DNA of 10,042 nucleotides, taken from contig JAKIUH010000137.1 in assembly GCA_021647685.1 (NCBI GenBank), positions 1-10,042 of the forward strand. The letters are read 5' to 3'. Below are positions 1 to 6,282 of this stretch, piece by piece. Within the stretch, counting starts at the first letter, position 1, and the number at the start of each line of letters is the position of its first letter. A program made the translations under genes and the position numbers. Source of the DNA: Bacteroidales bacterium (GTDB lineage: Bacteria; Bacteroidota; Bacteroidia; Bacteroidales; NBLH01). The notes beneath the pieces were generated by a model. It ran no database searches and was not told where the DNA came from. It saw only the letters and a list, made by a program, of their open reading frames with translations.

Positions 1-170
1 TACACAGATTTACACAGAAACTTTTTATCTAATCCGCTGATTGCATAGATTTTATTTTTATCTGCGATAATCAGGGTAATTTATGGATGTTTTATTGTTT
101 TTTATCCGCAGATTACACAGATTTACACAGAAACTTTTTATCCGCAAATTACACAGATTAACACAGATTT
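1..170. repeat. Degenerate direct repeats of the 'cgcagattacacagat' family
   Basis: Positions 1-29 and 114-142 are identical over 29 bases, with the core 'tacacagatttacacagaa'. A further related unit lies at 141-170 (core 'ccgcaaattacacagatt'), and diverged fragments with 'atccgctgattgcatagatt' and 'atctgcgataatcagg' lie at 32-84. The units are close together but not evenly spaced, and no unique spacers separate them. Repeats of this kind are common between genes in Bacteroidota genomes, from general knowledge; I cannot count other copies here. The first copy begins at base 1, so the array may extend outside the window. No coding function is visible. Confidence 0.75.
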
Positions 171-224
171 CTTGATGAAAAAATCGGTTTTTAAGATTTT
201 GCTATACGTTTTGAAGTCTGTTGT

Positions 225-275
225 ACGTTCAAAAGTTTTGAAAACTTCAAATTGTCCGGCAGGACATTTGAACGT
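225..275. repeat. Nested AT-rich inverted repeats and a hairpin
   Basis: A hairpin at 248-270 has arms caaat-tgtcc and ggaca-tttg around a ggca loop, with one bulged base. It is enclosed by a second inverted pair, acgttcaaa at 225-233 and tttgaacgt at 267-275. A separate 15-base palindrome (aagttttgaaaactt) lies at 233-247. No long T-run follows on either strand, so this is not a clear intrinsic terminator. The gene served, if any, cannot be told. The stretch from 171 to 360 otherwise shows nothing I can support as coding. Confidence 0.45.
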
Positions 276-360
276 TTTAATAATTTATTTCTATTGCTCA
301 GCTCAATTTTTATTAGGTTTGTTGTTTTTATGTTTTACAGCTCCGGAACACTGTGATATG

Positions 361-521
361 AGCACTATGATGTGTAAGCGGCAGGGATTGCAGCGGATAG
401 CCCGCAAAATCCAAGCCCAAACAAAACACGGCAAAAAAGAGCGTAGGAACGGAGCTACTTTTTTGCCGATATTTTGTGGGCTTGGATTTGAGGACTATGA
501 GCGGAAAGCCCGTAGCCGCCC
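361..521. repeat. Structured palindromic intergenic repeat element
   Basis: The core is a long imperfect inverted repeat. A perfect 13-base arm at 407-419 (aaatccaagccca) pairs with 477-489. Inside it, 422-442 pairs with 454-476 around a shared cggcaaaaaag motif and a short loop near 443-453. The palindrome is flanked by a near-direct repeat, agcggatagcccg at 392-404 and agcggaaagcccg at 500-512, with one mismatch. 'actatga' recurs at 364-370 and 494-500, and gcggc (378-382) can pair with gccgc (515-519). It ends within four bases of the phosphoesterase stop codon. It is more GC-rich than its surroundings. It resembles the structured repeats found after genes in many Bacteroidota. A role in transcript ending or 3' protection is an inference. 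Confidence 0.7.
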
Positions 522-524
522 AAA

Positions 525-2405
525 TTATCTTAAAACTATTTCTTCAATTTCTTCTAAAGTATCAGGGTTTAGTACTTTCATTTTTACTGATTTACCCTCG
601 ATGTAAAATAAGCAAAGTGCATTTTGTGTAGTAAACCCGCTTACATCTTTTGTCCAAGGGGTTTGTTCTTGTGCGTAATAGGGTGCACCGGCTGCTCCGT
701 TATTGATTTGCCAAAATGTACGCTTTATTTTTAATTTTTTTCCTTTGTAATTTTCAGGATAAATGGGTGTTTCAGGGGTAAGTTTTAATTTGTTGAAATT
801 GTGCTCGTCGCCGGTAAGTAGGGCAAGGGTTTTTTTACTTTGGTTAATCATAATGTTTAAAAACTCATCGCGACGTTCGATAATGCCTTTATCAACCGGT
901 TTACCGGCAATGTATGGGCGTTTTGAATTGTCGCCATCGTAATACATGTCACTGCTTACATGTCCTCCGTTTGGAAATGCAGGTGTGTGTACTGTTACAA
1001 AGATATGGTCAATTTTATCGTTTTTTTCTAGTTTTTCAATGGTTTTTTTAAACCATTTAATTTGGTTATCCATTAAATAGCCATGTATATTGCCACTTGT
1101 GGTGTTTACAAACTTAGTGCTCGGTGCATAAAAATAGTTTGAGTTTAGAACAATCATTGCCATATTGTCATAAGTATAATAGTACACTGTTTCTTTGTAC
1201 GAAGGAAAATCTGTTGTTTTTTTATCGGGGTCGTATTTGCTGCCATCTTCACTGATGGGTCCGTTTTCAGGATTTACAAAATTTTTGGCAAAACATTGCT
1301 CGGCAGATTCTGTATTGAAAGGGAATTTATTGATTGATGCCCAAATACCATCTGCTTTAAAGGTATGCATAATCACTTCGTGATTACCCATTCCGGCTAT
1401 TAGTGGTATGTAATGTGCAAAAGGGCTTACTGTGGTTTTGAAGTTAGCATATTCTAAATCCATTTCTTGTGTGCTCAGTGTGTAACCATCCACCAAGTCG
1501 CCGGTAAATTGGACAAAGCGGCTGTTGTTTGCCGATGCAAGCGCCATGATTTTCTTTACAATGTATCCGTTGTGTCCATATATGTTTCGTTCGCCACCAC
1601 CATTTCCACCACGTGAATCACTGGCATAAGCAAATGTAAAGGCTTTTCGGCTTCCTTGTTGTGGAGCTGTTCTGAAAGCGTATGTTTGTTGGTTGTCACC
1701 ATATTTTACGGTGTATTTGTATTCCGTATCGGCTTGTAATCCGCTAATTTGTATTTCGTGTTTTTTGCTTGCTTTTTGGTCTTTAAATTCTTTACCGTCA
1801 ACAAGTATTGAACAAAGTGCTTCTGTATTGGTTGTAAATGAGATAACTGCTCCATCGCTTTTAAGCAGGTTTACCATGGGTCCTTCAATAAGTGTTAAAT
1901 CTACATCAAAAGTTTTGCCATTGTATTTAAAACCGATAATTCCATCGTAAATAATTTTTCCTTTTGAGCTTAAAATTCGATAGCCGAGTACTCCTTTTCC
2001 GGATTTTTCCCAACCAATCATATCATACTTTCCTTTAAACAGTTCTGCGATTTTAATTTCGGTTTTGCCTTTTACCAATTGTTTGGTTCTTTTGAAAAAT
2101 ACAGGCTGAGGGTATTTTGAGTCGCCGTAAGGAATGAGTCCGAAATACATGTTGCCGTTTAATTTTTGGTTTGATGATTCAAATATTAAACCTTCTGAAT
2201 TGGCTTTCCAAGCATCTGTAAAATCAGATAATTGGTATTTTATTTTGGCTTTTTCTGCAACTATATCCTTATCATTGATGTGTAAAACCAATTCGCCTTT
2301 ATCGTTGATGCTCAAATTAGAATATGATTTTGGTACTTCTACTTGTGCTTTTGTTAATGTTATAAAAAACAAAATACTAAATGTTATGCTTAATAATCTG
2401 TACAT
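525..2405 (-). CDS. Secreted metallophosphoesterase with an N-terminal fibronectin-like domain (purple acid phosphatase-like)
   Basis: This 626-residue protein is predicted to hydrolyse phosphate esters outside the cytoplasm; its substrate is unknown. Residues 1-20 form a signal peptide with likely cleavage at TKA|QVEV. Residues 20-170 are a beta-rich region I do not recognise. About 175-247 is a fibronectin/PAP-N-like domain ending in YAFRTAP. The calcineurin-like catalytic domain runs from about 256 to 540. Its visible motifs are D263-S-R265, G302-D303-LV-D306, G340-N341-H342-E343, H473 in VTVHTPAF, and G532-D533-E534-H535. Compared with the classical D-x-H and G-H-x-H motifs, the first has Arg for His and the last has Asp for His. 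The start is chosen because the signal peptide begins right at that ATG. There is no Shine-Dalgarno site and no clear promoter in the 67-base gap to the gene at 2473-3003, so co-transcription with that gene is plausible. The family call is firm and the substrate is open. Confidence 0.9.
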   Translation of the reverse strand: MYRLLSITFSILFFITLTKAQVEVPKSYSNLSINDKGELVLHINDKDIVAEKAKIKYQLSDFTDAWKANSEGLIFESSNQKLNGNMYFGLIPYGDSKYPQPVFFKRTKQLVKGKTEIKIAELFKGKYDMIGWEKSGKGVLGYRILSSKGKIIYDGIIGFKYNGKTFDVDLTLIEGPMVNLLKSDGAVISFTTNTEALCSILVDGKEFKDQKASKKHEIQISGLQADTEYKYTVKYGDNQQTYAFRTAPQQGSRKAFTFAYASDSRGGNGGGERNIYGHNGYIVKKIMALASANNSRFVQFTGDLVDGYTLSTQEMDLEYANFKTTVSPFAHYIPLIAGMGNHEVIMHTFKADGIWASINKFPFNTESAEQCFAKNFVNPENGPISEDGSKYDPDKKTTDFPSYKETVYYYTYDNMAMIVLNSNYFYAPSTKFVNTTSGNIHGYLMDNQIKWFKKTIEKLEKNDKIDHIFVTVHTPAFPNGGHVSSDMYYDGDNSKRPYIAGKPVDKGIIERRDEFLNIMINQSKKTLALLTGDEHNFNKLKLTPETPIYPENYKGKKLKIKRTFWQINNGAAGAPYYAQEQTPWTKDVSGFTTQNALCLFYIEGKSVKMKVLNPDTLEEIEEIVLR

Positions 2406-2472
2406 AATAAAAATTTTAATGGATTTTAATAAATAATAATAAGATGGTTGATGAATAGTGTAAAGATTATTG

Positions 2473-3003
2473 TTAATCGGTTAAAAACTTTCCCTTTTTT
2501 AAATCTTTTACCATTTGATTCCAAAATTCAATGGCTTGTCTTTGTTTTAGTTTTTTTATGATGATATTTTGATTTCGTTTTAATGCAGCTAAAAGTTCTT
2601 TAAGATAAGCCTCTTTGTTTTGCATTAAAGAACGAAGTTCTTTATCGGTATATTTTGATCGCAAATCTTTTAAAAGTGGTGCTACAATACATTCGCATTT
2701 AATTAGATCGGATTTTGAGCGTTCATTGCCATTACAATATTTTTTTTCAAAATCAATGAGCGAAACCAATTGTATATGTTTTTCAATTTGTCCTTTAACT
2801 TCTTTTTTTGCTTTTTCAACCATTTTATTATTTGAAGGCTCTTCAAAATAATTGGTGTAAAAATAAAGGTATCCTAATCCGACTACTGCAATAACTGCTA
2901 TTCCTGCTACTCTGAATACCAGCTTAGTAAGCATTTTTATCACCAATGCTCCTACTACTATGACCAATGCAAGTGCTATTAAATCTTGACCGCTTAACGA
3001 CAT
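2473..3003 (-). CDS. Small membrane-anchored protein of unknown function
   Basis: I do not recognise this 176-residue protein. Two hydrophobic segments, about 8-23 and 31-50, are separated by a short basic stretch (KMLTK...R), which suggests a hairpin in the inner membrane. The rest, about 55-176, is charged, Lys-rich and probably helical. Three cysteines are placed C90, C103 and C105 (CEC), followed by an amphipathic run with SKYTDKELRSL. A CxC followed by a helical 'YTDKEL'-type segment is seen in a number of small uncharacterised exported proteins. Disulfide or metal binding is possible, but nothing here proves it. The ATG follows a promoter-like TACTTTTG box 29 bases upstream. The gene lies between an M1 peptidase and a phosphoesterase on the same strand. 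It is probably a real gene because of its length, coherent hydrophobic N-terminus and tight spacing. Confidence 0.75.
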   Translation of the reverse strand: MSLSGQDLIALALVIVVGALVIKMLTKLVFRVAGIAVIAVVGLGYLYFYTNYFEEPSNNKMVEKAKKEVKGQIEKHIQLVSLIDFEKKYCNGNERSKSDLIKCECIVAPLLKDLRSKYTDKELRSLMQNKEAYLKELLAALKRNQNIIIKKLKQRQAIEFWNQMVKDLKKGKFLTD

Positions 3004-3032
3004 GTTGTTATCTTATTGATTTTGAATGGTAG

Positions 3033-3040
3033 CAAAAGTA
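3033..3040 (-). promoter_or_regulatory. Bacteroidota-type -7 box (TACTTTTG) for the small membrane protein gene
   Basis: Read on the minus strand this is TACTTTTG, an exact match to the TAnnTTTG -7 consensus of Bacteroidota primary sigma factor promoters. It lies 29 bases before the ATG at 3003. No good TTG-type -33 element is visible at the usual spacing. The box starts right after the T-run of the preceding terminator, which fits a fresh start of transcription after the peptidase gene. Confidence 0.5.
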
Positions 3041-3080
3041 CAAAAAAAGATTAAAGAGGTGAAATCGCTCTCTTTAATCT
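3041..3080 (-). terminator. Intrinsic terminator downstream of the M1 peptidase gene
   Basis: A perfect 11-base stem, agattaaagag (3048-3058) and ctctttaatct (3070-3080), encloses an 11-base loop. On the minus strand the stem is followed by a run of seven T (3042-3048 on the complement). It lies 20 bases past the peptidase stop codon, so it should end that transcript. The plus-strand side has only TTTTG after the stem and would be weak. Confidence 0.75.
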
Positions 3081-3099
3081 TTTGTTAATTTAGTTTTAA

Positions 3100-5400
3100 T
3101 TATTTTCTTTTCTTCTGCATTGGATTTTTATTTGGGTAATTTTTACTCTTATACAATTCGAATCTGGATTGAATTATTCTTGGCGGCCAATAATTATTTT
3201 GTATATCGGTATCGGCTGTTTCGGCAAATGGGTCAAGAACTACTTCCTTAACCGGTTTTTTAATAATCAATACTTTTGATATTTTATTGTTGTCATAACG
3301 CCATATTTCGGCAGGAATACGGATTATTTCATTACTGCCATCGTAATAATTCAGTTTAAAGATTAAAGGCATTACAATACCACCAATGTTTTTTACATCA
3401 ATTTGCAAATAAATATTGTCAGCATCAATAAATTTCTTTTCTTCTGCACTTAAAGAAGCTGTGAATTGTTTATATACTTCTTTGTCTTCGGGCTTTGTAA
3501 GATACGGGTCGAATGAATTGTAAAAATCTTTCATCGAAGGATCCTTTTCAATAACTGTTTGTAAATCCTTGTCGCGTATATCCTTAATATATACCGGCTT
3601 TTTATTTTCTTGATTCTTTTTCCATGTTTTTTCTTCTGCGGGATTTCCGTTAGCCAATTGAAACATTTGTACTTTCTCAATGGCTAAGTCAACATGGTCG
3701 GTTGAATAAAACCAGCCTCGCCAAAACCAATCCAAATCTACTGCTGAAGCATCTTCCATTGTGCGGAAAAAATCAGCAGGAGTAGGGTGTTTAAATTTCC
3801 ACCTGTTTGCATATTCTTTAAATGCATAATCAAACAATTCTCTACCCATAACAGTTTCGCGAAGTATATTTAAGGCGGCAGCTACTTTTGCATATTGCGA
3901 TTGATGATGAAAACGGGCAATGTCCGGATTAATCATCACCGGTGTTAAGTCTGTTTTATTGGTTCGCATATAATCAACAATCATTTGTGGAGAACCTCCT
4001 GTGCGGGAAGGAAAACCTTTTTCCCAAGCTTGCTCTGTTTGATATTGTAGGAATGTATTTAAACCTTCGTCCATCCATGTCCATTGGCGTTCATCGGAAT
4101 TAACAATCATTGGGAAAAAATTATGACCTATTTCATGGATAATAACTCCCAACATGCCGTATTTGGTTCTTTTTGAGTAGGTGCCATCCGGCTCGGGGCG
4201 TCCTCCATTAAAACATATCATCGGATATTCCATACCAATACGGTTAGCATGTATAGACTGTGCCACAGGATAAGGATAATCAAAGGTGAAATGAGAATAA
4301 GTTTTCAATGTATGAGCTACGGCTCGGGTTGAATATTTTTCCCATAAAGGATTTCCTTCTTTTGGGTAAAAAGACATTGCCATAACCGTTCGGTTGCCAA
4401 AATGAACGCCCATTGCATCCCAAATAAATTTACGGGAACTTGCAAAAGCAAAATCACGAACATTTTCAGCTTTAAATTTCCATGTTTTTTTATTTTTTGA
4501 TTTGTTTTTTTCAGCTTTTTCCGCTTCTTTTTGGGTAACAATAAGTACCGGATTTTTGGCAGTTTTCGCTTTTTCAAGACGAGCTAATTGTTCGTTGCTT
4601 AAAACTTCTTCTTTGTTTATTAACTCACCGGTTGCTGCAACAATATGATCGGCAGGAACAGTGATTTCCACCTCAAAGTTCCCAAAGCTTAGGGTAAATT
4701 CACCGGAGCCCAAGAATTGTTTATTTTGCCAGCCTTCATAATCGGTATAAAGAGCCATGCGCGGATAAAATTGAGCAATTACATAAAGGTAATTTCCGTC
4801 TTTCTCAAAATACTCCATTCCTGAGCGTCCTCTGTATAAGGCACGGTTGTTTATATTGTAGTTCCATTTTATGTTGAATGTGAAGTTTTCGCCTGATTTT
4901 AAGGATTGGGGTAAATCAATGCGCATCATGGTTTCATTAATCACATAATGAAGATTATTACCCTGTGCATCTTTTACTTCTTTAATTTTAAATCCCCCGT
5001 CAAAGTCATAATTCAGGTAACGAAGAGCGGTTGAGCTCATTTCTTTATTTATTGAAGTACTTTGAGCACGAATTCTCAACGAGTTTTTAGCGCGAATGTT
5101 TTGGTCTAATTGTATCCACAAATAATCTAAATTGTCCGGTGATTGATTGTAATAGGTAATGATTTCTTCTCCGGCAATGCTCTGCTTGTCATCATTAAGT
5201 TCGAGTTTTATTTTATAATCGGCTTTTTGTTGCCAGTACTTATATCCGGGAGCTCCGGAAGCTGTACGATAAGCATTTGCATCGGGTAATAATGTGCCTA
5301 ATTGACGAAACTGATTATTTTCGGGAATAATTTGTGCATTTGCTACCGAAAACACCAAAAACATTATGCCTAAGGCATAGTATTGAATTAATTTTTTCAT
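3100..5400 (-). CDS. Secreted M1-family zinc metallopeptidase (aminopeptidase-like)
   Basis: This 766-residue protein is predicted to remove N-terminal residues from peptides in the periplasm or outside the cell. Residues 1-22 are a signal peptide (cleavage near VANA|QIIP). About 55-260 is the beta-sandwich N-domain. The catalytic domain, about 310-570, carries the M1 signatures: G389-M-E391-Y (the GxMEN-type exopeptidase motif), the zinc site H422-E423-I-G-H426 with E445 eighteen residues on in WMDEGLNTF, and a candidate transition-state tyrosine Y503 in SQYAKVAAAL. A Lys/Glu-rich insertion at 287-306 separates the two domains. About 570-766 is a C-terminal region typical of the large Bacteroidota M1 proteins, ending in a basic tail (MQKKRK). 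All catalytic residues are intact and length is normal. No outer-membrane sorting domain is seen. The start is fixed by the signal peptide. The gene is divergent from the DUF6702-like gene. Confidence 0.96.
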   Translation of the reverse strand: MKKLIQYYALGIMFLVFSVANAQIIPENNQFRQLGTLLPDANAYRTASGAPGYKYWQQKADYKIKLELNDDKQSIAGEEIITYYNQSPDNLDYLWIQLDQNIRAKNSLRIRAQSTSINKEMSSTALRYLNYDFDGGFKIKEVKDAQGNNLHYVINETMMRIDLPQSLKSGENFTFNIKWNYNINNRALYRGRSGMEYFEKDGNYLYVIAQFYPRMALYTDYEGWQNKQFLGSGEFTLSFGNFEVEITVPADHIVAATGELINKEEVLSNEQLARLEKAKTAKNPVLIVTQKEAEKAEKNKSKNKKTWKFKAENVRDFAFASSRKFIWDAMGVHFGNRTVMAMSFYPKEGNPLWEKYSTRAVAHTLKTYSHFTFDYPYPVAQSIHANRIGMEYPMICFNGGRPEPDGTYSKRTKYGMLGVIIHEIGHNFFPMIVNSDERQWTWMDEGLNTFLQYQTEQAWEKGFPSRTGGSPQMIVDYMRTNKTDLTPVMINPDIARFHHQSQYAKVAAALNILRETVMGRELFDYAFKEYANRWKFKHPTPADFFRTMEDASAVDLDWFWRGWFYSTDHVDLAIEKVQMFQLANGNPAEEKTWKKNQENKKPVYIKDIRDKDLQTVIEKDPSMKDFYNSFDPYLTKPEDKEVYKQFTASLSAEEKKFIDADNIYLQIDVKNIGGIVMPLIFKLNYYDGSNEIIRIPAEIWRYDNNKISKVLIIKKPVKEVVLDPFAETADTDIQNNYWPPRIIQSRFELYKSKNYPNKNPMQKKRK

Positions 5401-5423
5401 AATAACTGTAGTTGTACTTGTCT

Positions 5424-5446
5424 TGTTATCAAAGGAGTAGATAACA
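5424..5446. promoter_or_regulatory. Inverted repeat ahead of the M1 peptidase gene
   Basis: TGTTATC at 5424-5430 and GATAACA at 5440-5446 are perfect 7-base inverted arms with a 9-base spacer. The centre lies about 35 bases upstream of the peptidase ATG. It could be an RNA hairpin in the 5' leader or a binding site for a dimeric regulator. The sequence alone does not decide between these. Confidence 0.4.
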
Positions 5447-5492
5447 GGAAAGTGTGTTAGACATTCTTCTCTTTTTCATAAATTTGATAGTG

Positions 5493-5500
5493 CAAATTAA
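5493..5500 (-). promoter_or_regulatory. Weak -7-like box (TTAATTTG) for the M1 peptidase gene
   Basis: On the minus strand TTAATTTG matches TAnnTTTG at all but one base. It would give a leader of roughly 85 bases ahead of the ATG at 5400. It is the best match I found in the divergent region on this strand. No convincing -33 element accompanies it. Confidence 0.25.
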
Positions 5501-5611
5501 CAAATCTTTTTTTATTAGAAAATTTTTTCTTTGTTTCGTTTACGGATATCGCTCTTTGTTGAAAATTGTCATTTTATCGTTTGAAAGCATAAAAAATTAT
5601 AAAACATTGCT

Positions 5612-5619
5612 TATCTTTG
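5612..5619 (+). promoter_or_regulatory. Bacteroidota-type -7 box (TATCTTTG) for the DUF6702-like gene
   Basis: TATCTTTG is an exact TAnnTTTG match ending 17 bases before the ATG at 5637, giving a short leader of about 10 bases. A TTG at the standard -33 spacing is not evident. The site argues for the ATG at 5637 as the true start, because the alternative GTG at 5454 lies well upstream of this promoter. Confidence 0.5.
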
Positions 5620-5636
5620 AAAAAACATATACAAAA

Positions 5637-6170
5637 ATGCGTCAATTAAATACCCTGAAATTTCTTTTTGCTGTTGTTTTTTTTAGTCAGCTTAATCTTT
5701 ATGCAAAAGATACTTTAAATTTACCGCAGCATAATTTTTATTTAAGTATCAGTGAAATTATCTATAAAAAAGAGATTCAAACTTTTGAAATCTCCATCAG
5801 ATTTTTTAGCGATGACTTTGAGAAAACCATACTTAATTATAATAATACCCGTATATTTAATGTGGACGGAGAAATTTTAAAAAGTGCAAATAGTAGTATA
5901 TCAAGCTATTTGAAAAAACATTTTTATATTTTTGATGAAAAGGGCAAGGAAATTGAATATGAATTTATTGGATGGGAGACAGAAAAAGAAGTTAGTTGGT
6001 GTTATCTTGAAGCTCATCACCGTAAGTTTGAATATCTGAAAGTTAAAAATGATTTTATGACCGAAATGTTTCGTTCTCAAAAAAATCTGGTATATTTAAA
6101 ATTTGATAAAAAAGAAACCAGTGTTCTGCTGGACAAGAAAAAAACCATTGGCTTATTAACACTTGAGTGA
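5637..6170 (+). CDS. Small exported DUF6702-like protein
   Basis: This 177-residue protein has no known biochemical activity. Residues 1-23 form a signal peptide (cleavage near NLYA|KDTL). The mature part starts with HNFYLSISEIIY and continues with a segment about IQTFEISIRFFSDDFEKTI, an E-Y-x-F-I-G-W-E strand, WCYLEAHH, and a C-terminal QKNLVYLKF strand. I match this order of strands to the DUF6702 pattern from memory ('H-x-FYVS-x-TEI', 'I-x-x-R-x-F-x-DDFE', 'Q-x-N-x-V'). The reading frame stays open back to a GTG at 5454, but the upstream 61 residues look non-native, and both the signal peptide and the promoter box point to the ATG at 5637. In Bacteroidota such genes often lie near M1 peptidase genes, and here the two are head to head. 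Base content is very AT-rich, like its neighbours. Confidence 0.78.
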   Translation: MRQLNTLKFLFAVVFFSQLNLYAKDTLNLPQHNFYLSISEIIYKKEIQTFEISIRFFSDDFEKTILNYNNTRIFNVDGEILKSANSSISSYLKKHFYIFDEKGKEIEYEFIGWETEKEVSWCYLEAHHRKFEYLKVKNDFMTEMFRSQKNLVYLKFDKKETSVLLDKKKTIGLLTLE

Positions 6171-6186
6171 ATATTTTTTTGCTTAA

Positions 6187-6199
6187 ACAGGTGTCCTGT
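6187..6199. other. Short hairpin between the DUF6702-like and kinase genes
   Basis: ACAGG and CCTGT form a 5-base perfect stem with a tgt loop, 17 bases past the stop codon. A T-run (ttttttcttt) occurs only about 20 bases later, so it is a poor intrinsic terminator. The 112-base gap holds nothing else clear. Confidence 0.25.
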
Positions 6200-6260
6200 G
6201 AATAGGGTGTTGCGATATGTTTTTTCTTTATCCCAATAATCAATTAATTAAGTTAATAAT

Positions 6261-6268
6261 TTAGTTTG
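6261..6268 (+). promoter_or_regulatory. Possible -7-like box (TTAGTTTG) ahead of the hybrid kinase
   Basis: TTAGTTTG contains TA and TTTG separated by one base rather than two, and ends 14 bases before the ATG at 6283. The surrounding DNA is almost pure A/T, so a chance match is likely. Confidence 0.25.
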
Positions 6269-6282
6269 TACAGTTAATAATT

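Noticed and set aside
1..170. CRISPR array
   Set aside because: The repeat copies are partly decayed, unevenly spaced and partly adjoining, without unique spacers of constant length, and there are no cas genes.
172..606. 144-codon plus-strand ORF starting MMKKSVFKILLYVLKS
   Set aside because: It runs through the hairpins and the palindromic repeat and then overlaps the end of the phosphoesterase gene antisense. Its composition shifts along its length and no domain is visible. The hydrophobic start is what AT-rich DNA gives by chance.
4317..4577. 86-codon Lys-rich minus-strand ORF
   Set aside because: It is an out-of-frame reading of the Lys/Glu-rich insertion of the M1 peptidase gene, whose own frame is intact and has all catalytic motifs.
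5431..5437. aaaggag as a Shine-Dalgarno site on the plus strand
   Set aside because: No start codon of a credible gene follows at a suitable distance, and the other genes in the window do not use such sites.
5454..5636. Upstream GTG start extending the DUF6702-like protein by 61 residues
   Set aside because: The extension buries a good signal peptide, lies upstream of an exact TAnnTTTG box at 5612, and reads as translated AT-rich intergenic DNA.
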